DNA of 59,822 bases from Granulicella sp. (GTDB lineage: Bacteria; Acidobacteriota; Terriglobia; Terriglobales; Acidobacteriaceae): positions 78,044 to 137,865 of the forward strand of contig DAIDKF010000004.1 of the NCBI GenBank assembly GCA_027450185.1. The letters are read 5' to 3'. Shown piece by piece: positions 24,791 to 33,656 of this stretch. The notes beneath the pieces are model-generated. The model was given only the letters and a program-made list of their open reading frames with translations. It was not told the DNA's origin and ran no database searches. The first letter of the stretch is position 1. Each line of letters starts with the position of its first letter. Both the position numbers and the translations under genes were made by a program.

Positions 24791-26326
24791 CTATCGTGGC
24801 GTGAGTTTGTACAGTACCAGCGTATGCCGGGTTGTGTCGTCAAACACTTTGTAGCGGGCCACCTCATCAAGCCGATATCGCTTTCCGACCTGCTGGATCG
24901 ACCGATTCTCCCACCCTGGCCAAGCAGCATACCACTGCGGTTTATATCTGCTCAACGTCGCATCCAGGCCATGCACTCCGAGGCTGGCGCATACTGCCGG
25001 AACGCCTGTCCATAAGGTAATGTTGTCACCGCTGTCGGAGAGCAGTACCTGCCTTGCACCATCCTTCTGGGCCCTGCTATCTGCGTGCATGATCGCTGTA
25101 ATCCCCTGCGCCGCCTTCCAGAAGGTGTACTCGGGCTGCAGGACGTATCCGACCGTCTGTGCAGCCATCCCTATCGCCGCCACCACTACCGCTCCAGCCA
25201 GGGCCACCACACCCCACCGTGGGGACATCACACCAGATATAGGCAAACAAAGGACCTCGTGGCTCGCCCAGGACTTGTCCCACAATGTTGCTACACCCAA
25301 CCCGACCACCACTGCGAGCGGCATCGCGGTTACAAGGTAATACCGTGGCTGAAAGTTTGTGTGGTAGCCGATAAAAGCCATCTGCCCCACAATCGCAATC
25401 ACTGCCGACCCAAACAGTGGAATCCTCCACAGCTCGCGCAGCCACACCATCGACAGCACAAAGATGGCCACCGCAACCCAGAATAGTATGGGATTGACCC
25501 ACGCCGCGTCGCGCAGCGTCACCCATGCCATCTTCGGAGCGATGCTCCAATGTACTCGATACTCATTGATCTTGAATAGATACGCGTAGTCTGCCCAGTA
25601 CTGCGGTCTCATTACCAGCCGCCTGTAGCCCTCCCACAGTGCTGCCGCCGTTCCCACCACGACCGCCACCGCGGCTGCGCCACGCCACTGCAGTCCTCGC
25701 CGTTGCCCAGCCCATTTCCATCGCGCACTCATCAGGTAGAGGATCGCAGGGACCAGTGCGATTGCAGTCATCTTTGTTAGCACCAGCAGAAATACCACCA
25801 CACCCAGCAGTCCTTGGCGCAATATATCTTCGCGTCGTGTCTGCCCTGCGAGACACAAGGCCAACATCATCCAAAAAACCGTCACCGGCTCCAGCACGGC
25901 CAGCCGGTCAAAGGCATAGCAGAACGGGTTGATTACCGTAAGCAGGACAACCACGGCTGCCAGCAGTCCCTGCCTTGCATTCCACACCACCCGATACAAC
26001 AGCACCAGGGAGATTCCATAAAGCAGCATGGTCAGAGTTCTTGCCGCGACCATGCCTACCCCAGTCAAGGAAAACCACGCTGCCAGCATCGTTGGCCACG
26101 CGGGCATCGCTACAGCCGGGTTGAATGAGTCCGGCAGATACCAACTTCCTTGAATAAAATGATGAATGGCTGCGCCTCCATACCATCCCTCATCGGTCAT
26201 CTTCGACCAGTCCACCCACGGCGATCCGTTCGGGAAATCCGCTCGTAGATGCACAAAGCCAACGGCATAAAACACCACACTCAGAACAAGCAACACGCTC
26301 ACGAGCCAACGGCAGCTACGCGCCAT
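24791..26326 (-). CDS. ArnT/PMT-like membrane glycosyltransferase (third copy)
   Basis: From the ATG at 26326 (GGAG six bases upstream) the protein has 511 residues. A first helix is followed by a long loop with an acidic pair, DWSKMTDEGWYGGAAIHHF, then FNPAVAMPAWPTMLAAW, which fits the GT39/GT83 dolichyl/polyprenyl-phosphate mannosyl- or arabinosyltransferase architecture. Ten or more hydrophobic helices follow; a soluble C-terminal part ends the protein (SLGVHGLDATLS onward). It differs clearly from the two tandem copies at 8.6-13 kb and belongs to another subgroup. An FAD-dependent oxidoreductase and an epimerase follow on the opposite strand, which hints at surface-polysaccharide or lipid modification. 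Substrate unknown. Confidence 0.72.
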   Translation of the reverse strand: MARSCRWLVSVLLVLSVVFYAVGFVHLRADFPNGSPWVDWSKMTDEGWYGGAAIHHFIQGSWYLPDSFNPAVAMPAWPTMLAAWFSLTGVGMVAARTLTMLLYGISLVLLYRVVWNARQGLLAAVVVLLTVINPFCYAFDRLAVLEPVTVFWMMLALCLAGQTRREDILRQGLLGVVVFLLVLTKMTAIALVPAILYLMSARWKWAGQRRGLQWRGAAAVAVVVGTAAALWEGYRRLVMRPQYWADYAYLFKINEYRVHWSIAPKMAWVTLRDAAWVNPILFWVAVAIFVLSMVWLRELWRIPLFGSAVIAIVGQMAFIGYHTNFQPRYYLVTAMPLAVVVGLGVATLWDKSWASHEVLCLPISGVMSPRWGVVALAGAVVVAAIGMAAQTVGYVLQPEYTFWKAAQGITAIMHADSRAQKDGARQVLLSDSGDNITLWTGVPAVCASLGVHGLDATLSRYKPQWYAAWPGWENRSIQQVGKRYRLDEVARYKVFDDTTRHTLVLYKLTPR

Positions 26327-26498
26327 CTTCTGCTCCGGCAAGTTGAGGTCCATATGCACAAACTGTTGTATCACATACCTGCTAACCCCAGTGAAGACTC
26401 TGACCGCCGAGGCAATCGAGTCCGTCGTTCCAGCGTGAGAGTGCTCGTGTTTCTGACTCTCCTCGGCGATAAATTCTCTGCATCTACCCCAGTTGTGG

Positions 26499-26519
26499 AG
26501 CGTGGCGACTCCACGCTCG
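26499..26519. repeat. Perfect 8-bp hairpin, REP-like
   Basis: GAGCGTGG (26499-26506) and CCACGCTC (26512-26519) flank the loop CGACT. There is no T-run and no adjacent gene end, so a terminator is unlikely; a small repetitive palindrome or an RNA element is more plausible. Confidence 0.4.
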
Positions 26520-26702
26520 AGTGCTACCAGAGCAGGTTGGCGAGCGGGTTAGCTGCGTCGAGATATTCGTGAAATCTCTTGTGCAAGCGTTCCAATTCCT
26601 CCGCTACGTGCGGAACCTGCAAGATGCGTTGGCATGAGCAAGCATCGCCAATTCATTCACTCTAGGAGACATCGTTCGAGTGGAGTAAATGTTATAGGTC
26701 TG

Positions 26703-26719
26703 CGCCTTTAGCAAAGGCG
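26703..26719. repeat. Perfect 7-bp hairpin, possible REP-like unit
   Basis: CGCCTTT (26703-26709), loop AGC, AAAGGCG (26713-26719). It lies in the same large non-coding gap and has no clear relation to a gene end. It may be an isolated dispersed palindrome. Confidence 0.4.
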
Positions 26720-26974
26720 TACAACTCAAAACGGTTCACTTCTATGCCAAGAGCCATCAACACAAAGGCATTTCACTGCACCACTTAGGAGGAGATGGTG
26801 AGACAGTCGGTGCGCTGCATGGGCTCGAACCACGCAGGAGAGAATTCAAGCCTGAGGCCTGGGACGAACGGGTCGATTGCCCTGTACACTCTAGACAAAA
26901 CGAGTAAATACGTTGCAGCGACCGGATGACGAAGAATGAACCGGGCTCAGCGAATCGATGGTCGAGGATATTGA

Positions 26975-28255
26975 ATGGCTCGTGTTGTGGTAATCGGGGC
27001 TGGAGCGATGGGGCTGGCGGCGGCGTATCGCGCTGCGAAGAATGGTCATGAGGTGGATGTGATTGAAGCGTCGTCTGAGCCTGGCGGCATGGCAGGCCAC
27101 TTCGATTTCGGGGGCGTGTCACTGGAGCGTTTTTATCACTTTGTGTGCCGCACGGACCTGCCTACGTTTGCACTAATGGATGAGCTTGGCATCGCCGATA
27201 AGATGCGTTGGCGGAAGACAACGATGGGGTACTTCGATGGTGCGCTCCATCCCTGGGGCGATCCAGTGTCATTGTTGCGCTATCCATCGCTTACACTTCT
27301 GGAAAAGATACGGTACGGGTTGTTTGCATTGATATGTGTTCGACGGAACCGTTGGCCGGCGATTGAGCATGAGTCGGCGAAGGCCTGGATCGTGCGATGG
27401 TGTGGACACTCGATCTATGATCGGTTCTGGAAGCCGCTGTTCGATCATAAGTTTTATGAGTATGCCGATAATATCTCAGCGGCGTGGATATGGACGCGTA
27501 TTCGACGCATTGGCCGCTCACGCAAGAGCATGATGGAGGAGCAACTCGGGTACATCGAGGGTGGTTCGATCACGCTGGTGCGTGCACTGATGGAGGGGAT
27601 CAAAGCACATGGTGGGAGGGTACATCTTGGCACGCCAGCACAACAGGTGATGACAGCAAACGGACGCGTGACGGGCGTACGGGTGGTAGGGCAGATGTTT
27701 GCCGCAGATGCAGTGATCTGTACAACGCCGACGCCATTGGTGAGTGCTATGGTGCCGGACTTGCCAGAGGATTGGAAGCGGCGTTATGAGGCTATTCACA
27801 ATATCGGGGTGATCTGCGTTATGTTCAAACTGGCTCGCGCGGTGACCCCACACTTCTGGGTGAATATTTCTGTGGCCAATATCGAGATTCCGGGGATCAT
27901 CGAGTTCTCCAACCTGCGGAGCGTTGGAGGTGATGCCATTGTGTATGTGCCGTATTACATGCCCGTGACGCATGTGAAGTTTTCCTGGCCCGATGAGCAG
28001 TTGCTCACGGAATCATTTGCCTGTTTGCAGCGGATTAATCCGCAATTGAAGGAGAGCGACGTTCGCGGCACGAAGGTGGCGCGTCTGCGGTATGGGCAAC
28101 CGATCTGCGAGCCCGGCTTCGCGGCGAAGATTCCTCAGGTGCAAACGCCAATTGAGGGGTTGCAGATTGCCGATACCTGCTTTTACTACCCGGAGGATCG
28201 GGGGATAGCGGAGAGTGTGCGACTGGGTGCAGAGATGGCGAGTGCTGTTGAGTGA
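26975..28255 (+). CDS. FAD-dependent oxidoreductase of the amine-oxidase/phytoene-desaturase type
   Basis: A 426-residue flavoprotein. The FAD-binding Rossmann motif is at the very N-terminus: RVVVIGAGAMGLAAAYRAAKNGHEVDVIEAS. The glycines GxGxxG and the Glu that binds the ribose are all visible, and the next block GGMAGHFDFGG is the standard second FAD contact. Close relatives act as protoporphyrinogen- or UDP-galactopyranose-mutase-like enzymes or as desaturases; the sequence alone does not select one. A Trp/Arg-rich middle (WIWTRIRRIGRSRKSMMEEQ) is notable. The gene is followed on the same strand by an NAD-dependent epimerase, so both probably modify a sugar or lipid-linked intermediate. 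Confidence 0.75.
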   Translation: MARVVVIGAGAMGLAAAYRAAKNGHEVDVIEASSEPGGMAGHFDFGGVSLERFYHFVCRTDLPTFALMDELGIADKMRWRKTTMGYFDGALHPWGDPVSLLRYPSLTLLEKIRYGLFALICVRRNRWPAIEHESAKAWIVRWCGHSIYDRFWKPLFDHKFYEYADNISAAWIWTRIRRIGRSRKSMMEEQLGYIEGGSITLVRALMEGIKAHGGRVHLGTPAQQVMTANGRVTGVRVVGQMFAADAVICTTPTPLVSAMVPDLPEDWKRRYEAIHNIGVICVMFKLARAVTPHFWVNISVANIEIPGIIEFSNLRSVGGDAIVYVPYYMPVTHVKFSWPDEQLLTESFACLQRINPQLKESDVRGTKVARLRYGQPICEPGFAAKIPQVQTPIEGLQIADTCFYYPEDRGIAESVRLGAEMASAVE

Positions 28256-28405
28256 GTAATTGAACCAGTCGCGATTGATGGTTGCTGGGCCTGACGGCAT
28301 TGCGTGAATGGGCATACGGTGCAGCGTGAGTGCGAACGGTATGGTTAGATTTAAATAAAGAGCTCGATTCAAGGGCATTGCGCACGTGAATCGAGCGGCT
28401 TGATT

Positions 28406-29350
28406 ATGGAGACTATGTCCACCAGAAAAATTGTAATCACAGGGGCCGCAGGCCTCGTAGGCCAAAACTTGCTCCCGCGATTGAAGCGCAAGGAGTTGGG
28501 TGAGTTGGTGGCTATCGATAAGCATCCGAAGAATACGGCTATCTTGAGACAGTTGCACCCGGGGCTTCGCGTGGTCGAGGCCGATATGGCTGAGGCCGGA
28601 ACGTGGCAGCAGGAACTAGAAGGATGCACGCATCTGGTGATCGGACACGCACAGATTGGTGGATTGTTTCCCGAGGAGTACGTGCGCAATAACATTGCGG
28701 CGACAGAGCGGCTTTTGGACGCTGCGCTACGTTACAAGGTGCCGTATGCGGTGAGCATTTCGTCCTCTGTGGTGAATTCGATGGCGGTGGATGATTACAC
28801 GGAGACCAAGAAGGCGCAGGAGGCGTTAAATGCAGCTTCGGGAATCAAGCAGGTTGTGCTGCGGCCGACGTTGATGTTTGGGTGGTTTGACCGCAAGCAT
28901 GTAGGTTGGCTCGCGCGCTTCATGCAGCGGGTACCAGTGTTTCCTGTTCCTGGCGATGGACGCTTTCTTCGTCAGCCGTTGTATGCTGGCGATTTTGCAG
29001 ACATCATCGCTTCAGCGGTGGAGACGGAGATTACCGGTGCGTATAACATTACGGGTATGGAGCGGATCGATTACATCGATCTCATCCGGTTGCTGAAACA
29101 GGCGACGGGGGCGAAAGCACACATACAGAAGGTGCCGTACCGGTTGTTCTGGCTGCTGCTGAAGACGAATGCGCTGTGGGACAAAAATCCGCCGTTTACG
29201 GCCAGGCAACTGGAGGCACTGGTGACGCCTGACGTCTTCGAGGTGATCGACTGGCCGGGGATCTTTCAGGTTCGCTCTACACCTTTAAGGGATGCATTCT
29301 ACTCGACATTTCGGGATCCGGTGTACTCCAAGGTGACGCTGGAGTTTTAG
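28406..29350 (+). CDS. NAD-dependent epimerase/dehydratase (extended SDR)
   Basis: From the ATG at 28406 (MET MSTRKIV region) the protein has 314 residues. The Rossmann motif of extended SDRs is clear: KIVITGAAGLVGQNL (GxxGxxG form). A later segment YTETKKAQEAL contains the Tyr-xxx-Lys pair in a weakened arrangement (YTETKK), with SSSVVNS giving the Ser. The C-terminal substrate domain follows. Such enzymes epimerise or dehydrate nucleotide sugars or act on related substrates. A second ATG at 28415 lies too close to the purine-rich stretch to use it as Shine-Dalgarno. The upstream FAD-dependent enzyme, 150 bases away, suggests a joint pathway. Confidence 0.78.
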   Translation: METMSTRKIVITGAAGLVGQNLLPRLKRKELGELVAIDKHPKNTAILRQLHPGLRVVEADMAEAGTWQQELEGCTHLVIGHAQIGGLFPEEYVRNNIAATERLLDAALRYKVPYAVSISSSVVNSMAVDDYTETKKAQEALNAASGIKQVVLRPTLMFGWFDRKHVGWLARFMQRVPVFPVPGDGRFLRQPLYAGDFADIIASAVETEITGAYNITGMERIDYIDLIRLLKQATGAKAHIQKVPYRLFWLLLKTNALWDKNPPFTARQLEALVTPDVFEVIDWPGIFQVRSTPLRDAFYSTFRDPVYSKVTLEF

Positions 29351-29402
29351 GTTGACGCAGGTTGTCATCACAGGGCGGGATGGATGTTGGGAGAGCTCGA
29401 AG

Positions 29403-29416
29403 TGAGGATGTCCAGT
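29403..29416. promoter_or_regulatory. Candidate TetR operator O1 (upstream of the tetR-like gene)
   Basis: TGAGGATGTCCAGT matches the ideal palindrome ACTGGATGTCCAGT at 11 of 14 positions, with the right half intact. It is the first of three related sites around the tetR-like gene; its centre lies 40 bases before that of O2. Confidence 0.55.
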
Positions 29417-29442
29417 ACAGAAATCGATGTGTAGTCTTGCAT

Positions 29443-29456
29443 ACTGGATGTTCAGT
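29443..29456. promoter_or_regulatory. Candidate TetR operator O2 (upstream of the tetR-like gene)
   Basis: ACTGGATGTTCAGT is a palindrome with one mismatch (ACTGGA-TG-TTCAGT). It resembles the perfect site at 30292-30305 in core and spacing. It lies about 120 bases before the TTG start of the regulator, consistent with autoregulation. Confidence 0.65.
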
Positions 29457-29578
29457 TTAGAATTAAGAGATTGCCCGTATGGCCGGTGCTATCTCTGCGA
29501 CTCAAGACGGCACATAACGACAAGTTGGACAGAGATCACTTGAGCAGTTGAACTAAGACAGACAGGAGGAACAACCCA

Positions 29579-30268
29579 TTGCAACCGTCGCTTGATGTTT
29601 CATCCAGTCACGAATGGAAGCCGCGTGGCCGACACCGGAGCGCTGAGGCCGAAGCGTCGATATTGAAGGCTGCGCTTTACTTGCTGGAGCGCAAGTCGTT
29701 GCGCCAGGTTACTGCGGATGCAATTGCGCAGCGCGCCGGTGTGAGCAAGGCGACGATCTACAAGTGGTGGCCCAACAAGAGCCTGGTGGCGCTGGACGCG
29801 TATCTGGGAGGCATGACGGAACGCGTTGTGATGCCGGATACCGGATCCGCAGTGATGGACTTCACAATGCAGTTGAAGTCAGTAACGGCTTTCTATAAGT
29901 CTCCTCTCGGGCGATTATTTTGCCAGTTCATCGCGGAGGGGCAGAGTGATCCAAAGCTTCTAGCTCTATTTCGCGAGCGTTTTCTGTTCGCAAGGCGGGA
30001 TGCGGCGCGAGTGATGTGGCGGCGAGGGGTGGAGCGTGGCGAAATTTGTAGCGAGGTTGACTCGGAGATTGTTCTCGACCTGATCTACGGTCCAATGATT
30101 TTTCGCCTGCTTGCCGGACACGGCTCACTGAGTGAGCAGGAATCGGAAGCCATGGTAGAAGCTGTGTTTGCGGGAATCAGGCAGTCAGGGTATCGATGTT
30201 CTGAGAAGTTGAAAAAGAGAACGCCTGCATCGCAGGCTACCCGGAAAATATTCAGGAGTCCTGCATGA
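29579..30268 (+). CDS. TetR-family transcriptional repressor
   Basis: A 229-residue regulator with a TTG start preceded by AGGAGGA at a spacing of about ten bases. The N-terminal helix-turn-helix (about residues 20-65) has the TetR pattern: AEASILKAALYLLERKSLRQ, then VTADAIAQRAGVSKATIYKWW, then PNKSLVALDAYL. The C-terminal ligand-binding domain ends the protein. Placed directly before an RND efflux operon in the same direction, it probably represses that operon and itself. Supporting this, a perfect 14-base palindrome lies between its stop and the operon, and two related sites lie upstream of it. The inducer is unknown but may be a toxic compound. Confidence 0.9.
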   Translation: MQPSLDVSSSHEWKPRGRHRSAEAEASILKAALYLLERKSLRQVTADAIAQRAGVSKATIYKWWPNKSLVALDAYLGGMTERVVMPDTGSAVMDFTMQLKSVTAFYKSPLGRLFCQFIAEGQSDPKLLALFRERFLFARRDAARVMWRRGVERGEICSEVDSEIVLDLIYGPMIFRLLAGHGSLSEQESEAMVEAVFAGIRQSGYRCSEKLKKRTPASQATRKIFRSPA

Positions 30269-30291
30269 GTTGAGCCGCGTATGCGTGCTGA

Positions 30292-30305
30292 ACTAGATGT
30301 CTAGT
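30292..30305. promoter_or_regulatory. Candidate TetR operator O3 in front of the RND operon
   Basis: ACTAGATGTCTAGT is a perfect palindrome (ACTAGA-TG-TCTAGT), 24 bases behind the regulator's stop and about 100 bases before the efflux operon. It shares the core GATGT-C-AGT and the two-base spacing with the sites upstream of the regulator. Confidence 0.7.
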
Positions 30306-30403
30306 ACATATAGTTCACTTGTGCGAGGCTTCGGTGTACTGGAAGAAACGTTGCAAACTTAGCCTAGTAGCACTGAAGTTCTAGAACGGCCAAAGGAGTT
30401 TTG

Positions 30404-33400
30404 ATGTGGATTGTTCGTCTCGCGCTTAGGAGGCCCTACACCTTTGTCGTCCTGTCGCTGTTGCTATTTATTGTCGGTCCGGTGGTGATCTTTCGGACAT
30501 CGGTTGATATCTTTCCGAATATTGATATTCCGGTGGTTTCGGTTGTTTGGAACTATGCAGGGTTGTCGCCGGAACAGCTTGCTAACAGGATTGTCCTGCC
30601 CTACGAGCGAAGTCTGACAACGACAGTCAACGACATTGATCACATTGAGTCACAGACGCTGAATGGTGTGTCGGTAGTGAAGATATTCTTCCAACCGACG
30701 GTCAATATATCGCAGGCAGTGGCGCAAGTGACAGCGATTGCGCAGACCGTTTTGAAGCAGTTTCCACTTGGGACGACGCCGCCGCTAATCATTCAATACA
30801 GCGCTTCGAGCGTACCGATCTTGCAGCTGGGACTATCTGGGAAAGGACTTACCGAGCAGCAACTGAATGACTTTGGCACGAACTTTATACGAACACAGTT
30901 GGCGACAGTGCAAGGGGCAGCAGTGCCGTGGCCTTATGGAGGGAAGCAACGTCAGATCCAGGTGGATATTGACACGCAGAAGTTGCAGGCTTATGGGTTG
31001 TCTGCCTCCGATGTAGTGAATGCTGTCAATGCACAGAACATCATTTTGCCGGCAGGAGACGTGAAGATTGGGCACGTTGACTATGAGGTGGAGACCAACA
31101 GCGCACCGACGTCCATTGCAGGGCTCAATAACATGCCGATCAAGACGGTTAATGGGGCCACAGTTTACATCCACGATATTGGCAATGTTCGTGATGGATT
31201 TCCGCCGCAGACGAATATTGTGCGGGTGGACGGACAGCGAGCTTCGCTGCTGACGGTGATGAAGACCGGCAATTCTTCGACGCTCGATATCATCAAGAAC
31301 GTCCGAGAGCAGTTGCCGTCGATTCTTTCCCAGTTGCCACTCGCATTGCGGATACAGCCGATTGCGGATCAATCGGTGTTTGTACGAGGTGCAATCAGCG
31401 GTGTTGTGCGGGAAGCCGTTATCGCCGCCTGTCTGACGGCCGCAATGATCTTGATCTTTTTGGGAAGTTGGCGTTCGACGCTGATCATTGCGGTATCCAT
31501 TCCTCTGTCCGTGATCTGCTCGCTGCTGGCGCTGGCAGCATTGGGTGAGACGATCAACATCATGACGCTCGGAGGCCTGGCGCTGGCGGTAGGCATTCTG
31601 GTCGACGATGCGACGGTGGAGATCGAAAACATCAATCGCAACCTGGAGGAGGGGAAAGAGGTTGAGCAGGCGATCCTCGACGGTGCAGCGCAGATTGCTG
31701 TTCCTGCCTTCGTCTCCACGATCGCGATCTGCATTGTGTTCGTGCCGATGTTCTTTCTCGGAGGCGTAGCAAAGTATCTTTTCGTTCCCTTGGCAGAAGC
31801 CGTGGTGTTTGCGATGCTGGCATCGTACTTTCTGTCGCGGACGATTGTGCCGACGATGGCCAAGTATCTACTGCGAGGACATGAGCACGACCGAGTAGAT
31901 CAGGCGAAGGTCAGCCGTAATCCGTTTGTCCGGTTTCAGATTACCTTCGAGCACTATTTTGAGAAGCTACGCATCTGGTATCACGGCGTACTAAATATAT
32001 GCCTTGAAAATCGCAGTGTTTTCCTGTTCTCCATTGTAGGATTTTGGGTGCTCTCGATTGGGGTGTTGTATCCGTGGCTGGGCCAGGATTTTTTCCCTTC
32101 CGTCGATAGTGGGCAGTTCAAGCTGCATGTGCGAGCTCACACAGGAATGCGCATTGAAGACACGGCACGTCTGTGCGATCAGATCGAGGGTGTCATTCAC
32201 AGGGAGATTCCGGCGCAGGAACTAGGGACGATCATCGATAATATTGGGATCCCTTACTCGGGGTTGAATCTGTCTTACTCGAATTCTGCACCTGTGGGCA
32301 CAGCGGATGCGGACATTCTGGTAACGCTTGCGGGAAAGCATCGGTCGACGGAGGAATATATGCGCGCGCTGCGCGATAAACTGACGCGGGAGTTTACCGG
32401 TACTGAGTTCTATTATCTTCCCACCGATATGGTGAGTCAGATTTTGAACTTTGGTTTGCCTGCGCAACTCGATGTCCAGGTGATTGGGCAGGCATTGGAT
32501 GCGGATCACGGATTGGCGGAACATATGATGGAGGATATAAGCCAGATCCCCGGCGTTGTCGATCTGCGTATTCAGCAGCCCTTCAATCTTCCGAAGTGGA
32601 CGATCAATGTGGATCGGACGCGGGCGCAAGAGGTTGGATATAGCCAGAGCGCAGTTGCGGGCGATGTGCTGACAAGCCTGAGTGGGAGTTTTCAGACGTC
32701 GCCAACCTTTTATCTGGATCCCGAGAACCTGGTGAGTTACAACATTGCGGTGCAGACGCCACAGTACGACGTGTTGAGCTTGCAGGAGTTGGAAAACTTT
32801 CCGATTGCTACGAGCGGGTCGAATCGACAATCGCAGGTGCTGGGCAATCTTGCATCGATCGTGCGGGGCGCAGAACAGGGCACGGTGAGTCATTACAACG
32901 CACGCCCCGTGATCGATATCTATGGCTCTGTGGAGGGAACGGATCTGGCAAGCGTTGCGACGAAGGTTGAGAAAATTGTGAAGGAGTACGGCAACAAGAA
33001 GCCGCGTGGCACAGAGATTATTGTGCGTGGTCAGATTCAGACCATGCACTCGTCTTTTACAGGATTGGTACTGGGACTGCTGTTCTCGATTGTGCTGGTC
33101 TACGCCCTGATTGTGGTTAATTTCCAGAGCTGGCTGGATCCGTTCATCATCATTGCTGCGCTGCCGGGTGCGCTTGCAGGAATTGTGTGGCTGCTGTTTC
33201 TGACGGGAACACATATTAGCGTTCCAGCGCTGACAGGAGCGATTATGTGCATGGGTGTAGCCACAGCAAACTCGATTCTTGTGGTGAGCTTCGCAAAAGA
33301 GCAGCTGGAACTTGGAATCGGTTCGAAGGAGGCGGCGTTGTCTGCAGGATTTACGCGGTTCCGACCGGTGGTCATGACAGCTCTCGCGATGATCATCGGT

Positions 33401-33595
33401 ATGGTGCCGATGGCCTTGGGATTGGGAGATGGTGGAGAGCAGAATGCGCCGCTAGGGCGCGCGGTGATAGGAGGCTTGCTACTAGCGACCTTCGGTACGT
33501 TGACTTTTGTTCCGGTTTTCTTCTCGTTCATGCATCGTAATGATCCTCCGGTAGATACCCGGCCGGCAGACATGCAGAAGGGAACGCACGCATGA
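30404..33595 (+). CDS. RND-family multidrug efflux permease (HAE1-like)
   Basis: Inner-membrane proton-driven pump, 1063 residues. The start is the ATG at 30404, with AAGGAG five bases before. The N-terminus has the typical helix then VDIFPNIDIPVVSVVWNY. The periplasmic porter domain follows, then the TM4 proton-relay Asp pair in GILVDDATVEIENINRN. The two repeated halves, each with a large periplasmic loop, give the usual RND length. It forms the inner-membrane part of a tripartite pump with the following adaptor and outer-membrane protein. The gene order permease-adaptor-outer membrane protein, all on one strand, shows an operon under the preceding TetR regulator. The substrate is unknown; the family covers drugs, detergents and solvents. 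Confidence 0.93.
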   Translation: MWIVRLALRRPYTFVVLSLLLFIVGPVVIFRTSVDIFPNIDIPVVSVVWNYAGLSPEQLANRIVLPYERSLTTTVNDIDHIESQTLNGVSVVKIFFQPTVNISQAVAQVTAIAQTVLKQFPLGTTPPLIIQYSASSVPILQLGLSGKGLTEQQLNDFGTNFIRTQLATVQGAAVPWPYGGKQRQIQVDIDTQKLQAYGLSASDVVNAVNAQNIILPAGDVKIGHVDYEVETNSAPTSIAGLNNMPIKTVNGATVYIHDIGNVRDGFPPQTNIVRVDGQRASLLTVMKTGNSSTLDIIKNVREQLPSILSQLPLALRIQPIADQSVFVRGAISGVVREAVIAACLTAAMILIFLGSWRSTLIIAVSIPLSVICSLLALAALGETINIMTLGGLALAVGILVDDATVEIENINRNLEEGKEVEQAILDGAAQIAVPAFVSTIAICIVFVPMFFLGGVAKYLFVPLAEAVVFAMLASYFLSRTIVPTMAKYLLRGHEHDRVDQAKVSRNPFVRFQITFEHYFEKLRIWYHGVLNICLENRSVFLFSIVGFWVLSIGVLYPWLGQDFFPSVDSGQFKLHVRAHTGMRIEDTARLCDQIEGVIHREIPAQELGTIIDNIGIPYSGLNLSYSNSAPVGTADADILVTLAGKHRSTEEYMRALRDKLTREFTGTEFYYLPTDMVSQILNFGLPAQLDVQVIGQALDADHGLAEHMMEDISQIPGVVDLRIQQPFNLPKWTINVDRTRAQEVGYSQSAVAGDVLTSLSGSFQTSPTFYLDPENLVSYNIAVQTPQYDVLSLQELENFPIATSGSNRQSQVLGNLASIVRGAEQGTVSHYNARPVIDIYGSVEGTDLASVATKVEKIVKEYGNKKPRGTEIIVRGQIQTMHSSFTGLVLGLLFSIVLVYALIVVNFQSWLDPFIIIAALPGALAGIVWLLFLTGTHISVPALTGAIMCMGVATANSILVVSFAKEQLELGIGSKEAALSAGFTRFRPVVMTALAMIIGMVPMALGLGDGGEQNAPLGRAVIGGLLLATFGTLTFVPVFFSFMHRNDPPVDTRPADMQKGTHA

Positions 33596-33656
33596 GCGAT
33601 TCAATCCTATTTGGCCGAGCGGACACGGCACCAAGGACCTTCAGGGAGCGCGAGCG

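Larger units (their letters stand above)
26327..26974. other. Non-coding region with two perfect hairpins
   Basis: About 650 bases without a credible gene, between the divergent glycosyltransferase and FAD-dependent oxidoreductase genes. It must contain both promoters, but no convincing -35/-10 pair was recognised. It holds two perfect short hairpins (26499-26519 and 26703-26719), described separately. The size is large for a divergent intergenic region in this window. Confidence 0.5.

Noticed and set aside
24656-25015. Open frame of 119 codons reaching into the third ArnT-like gene
   Set aside because: More than half lies antisense to a supported gene; no start signal.
32222-33214. Open frame of 330 codons antisense to the RND permease
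   Set aside because: The permease has all family motifs; the antisense product has no signature.
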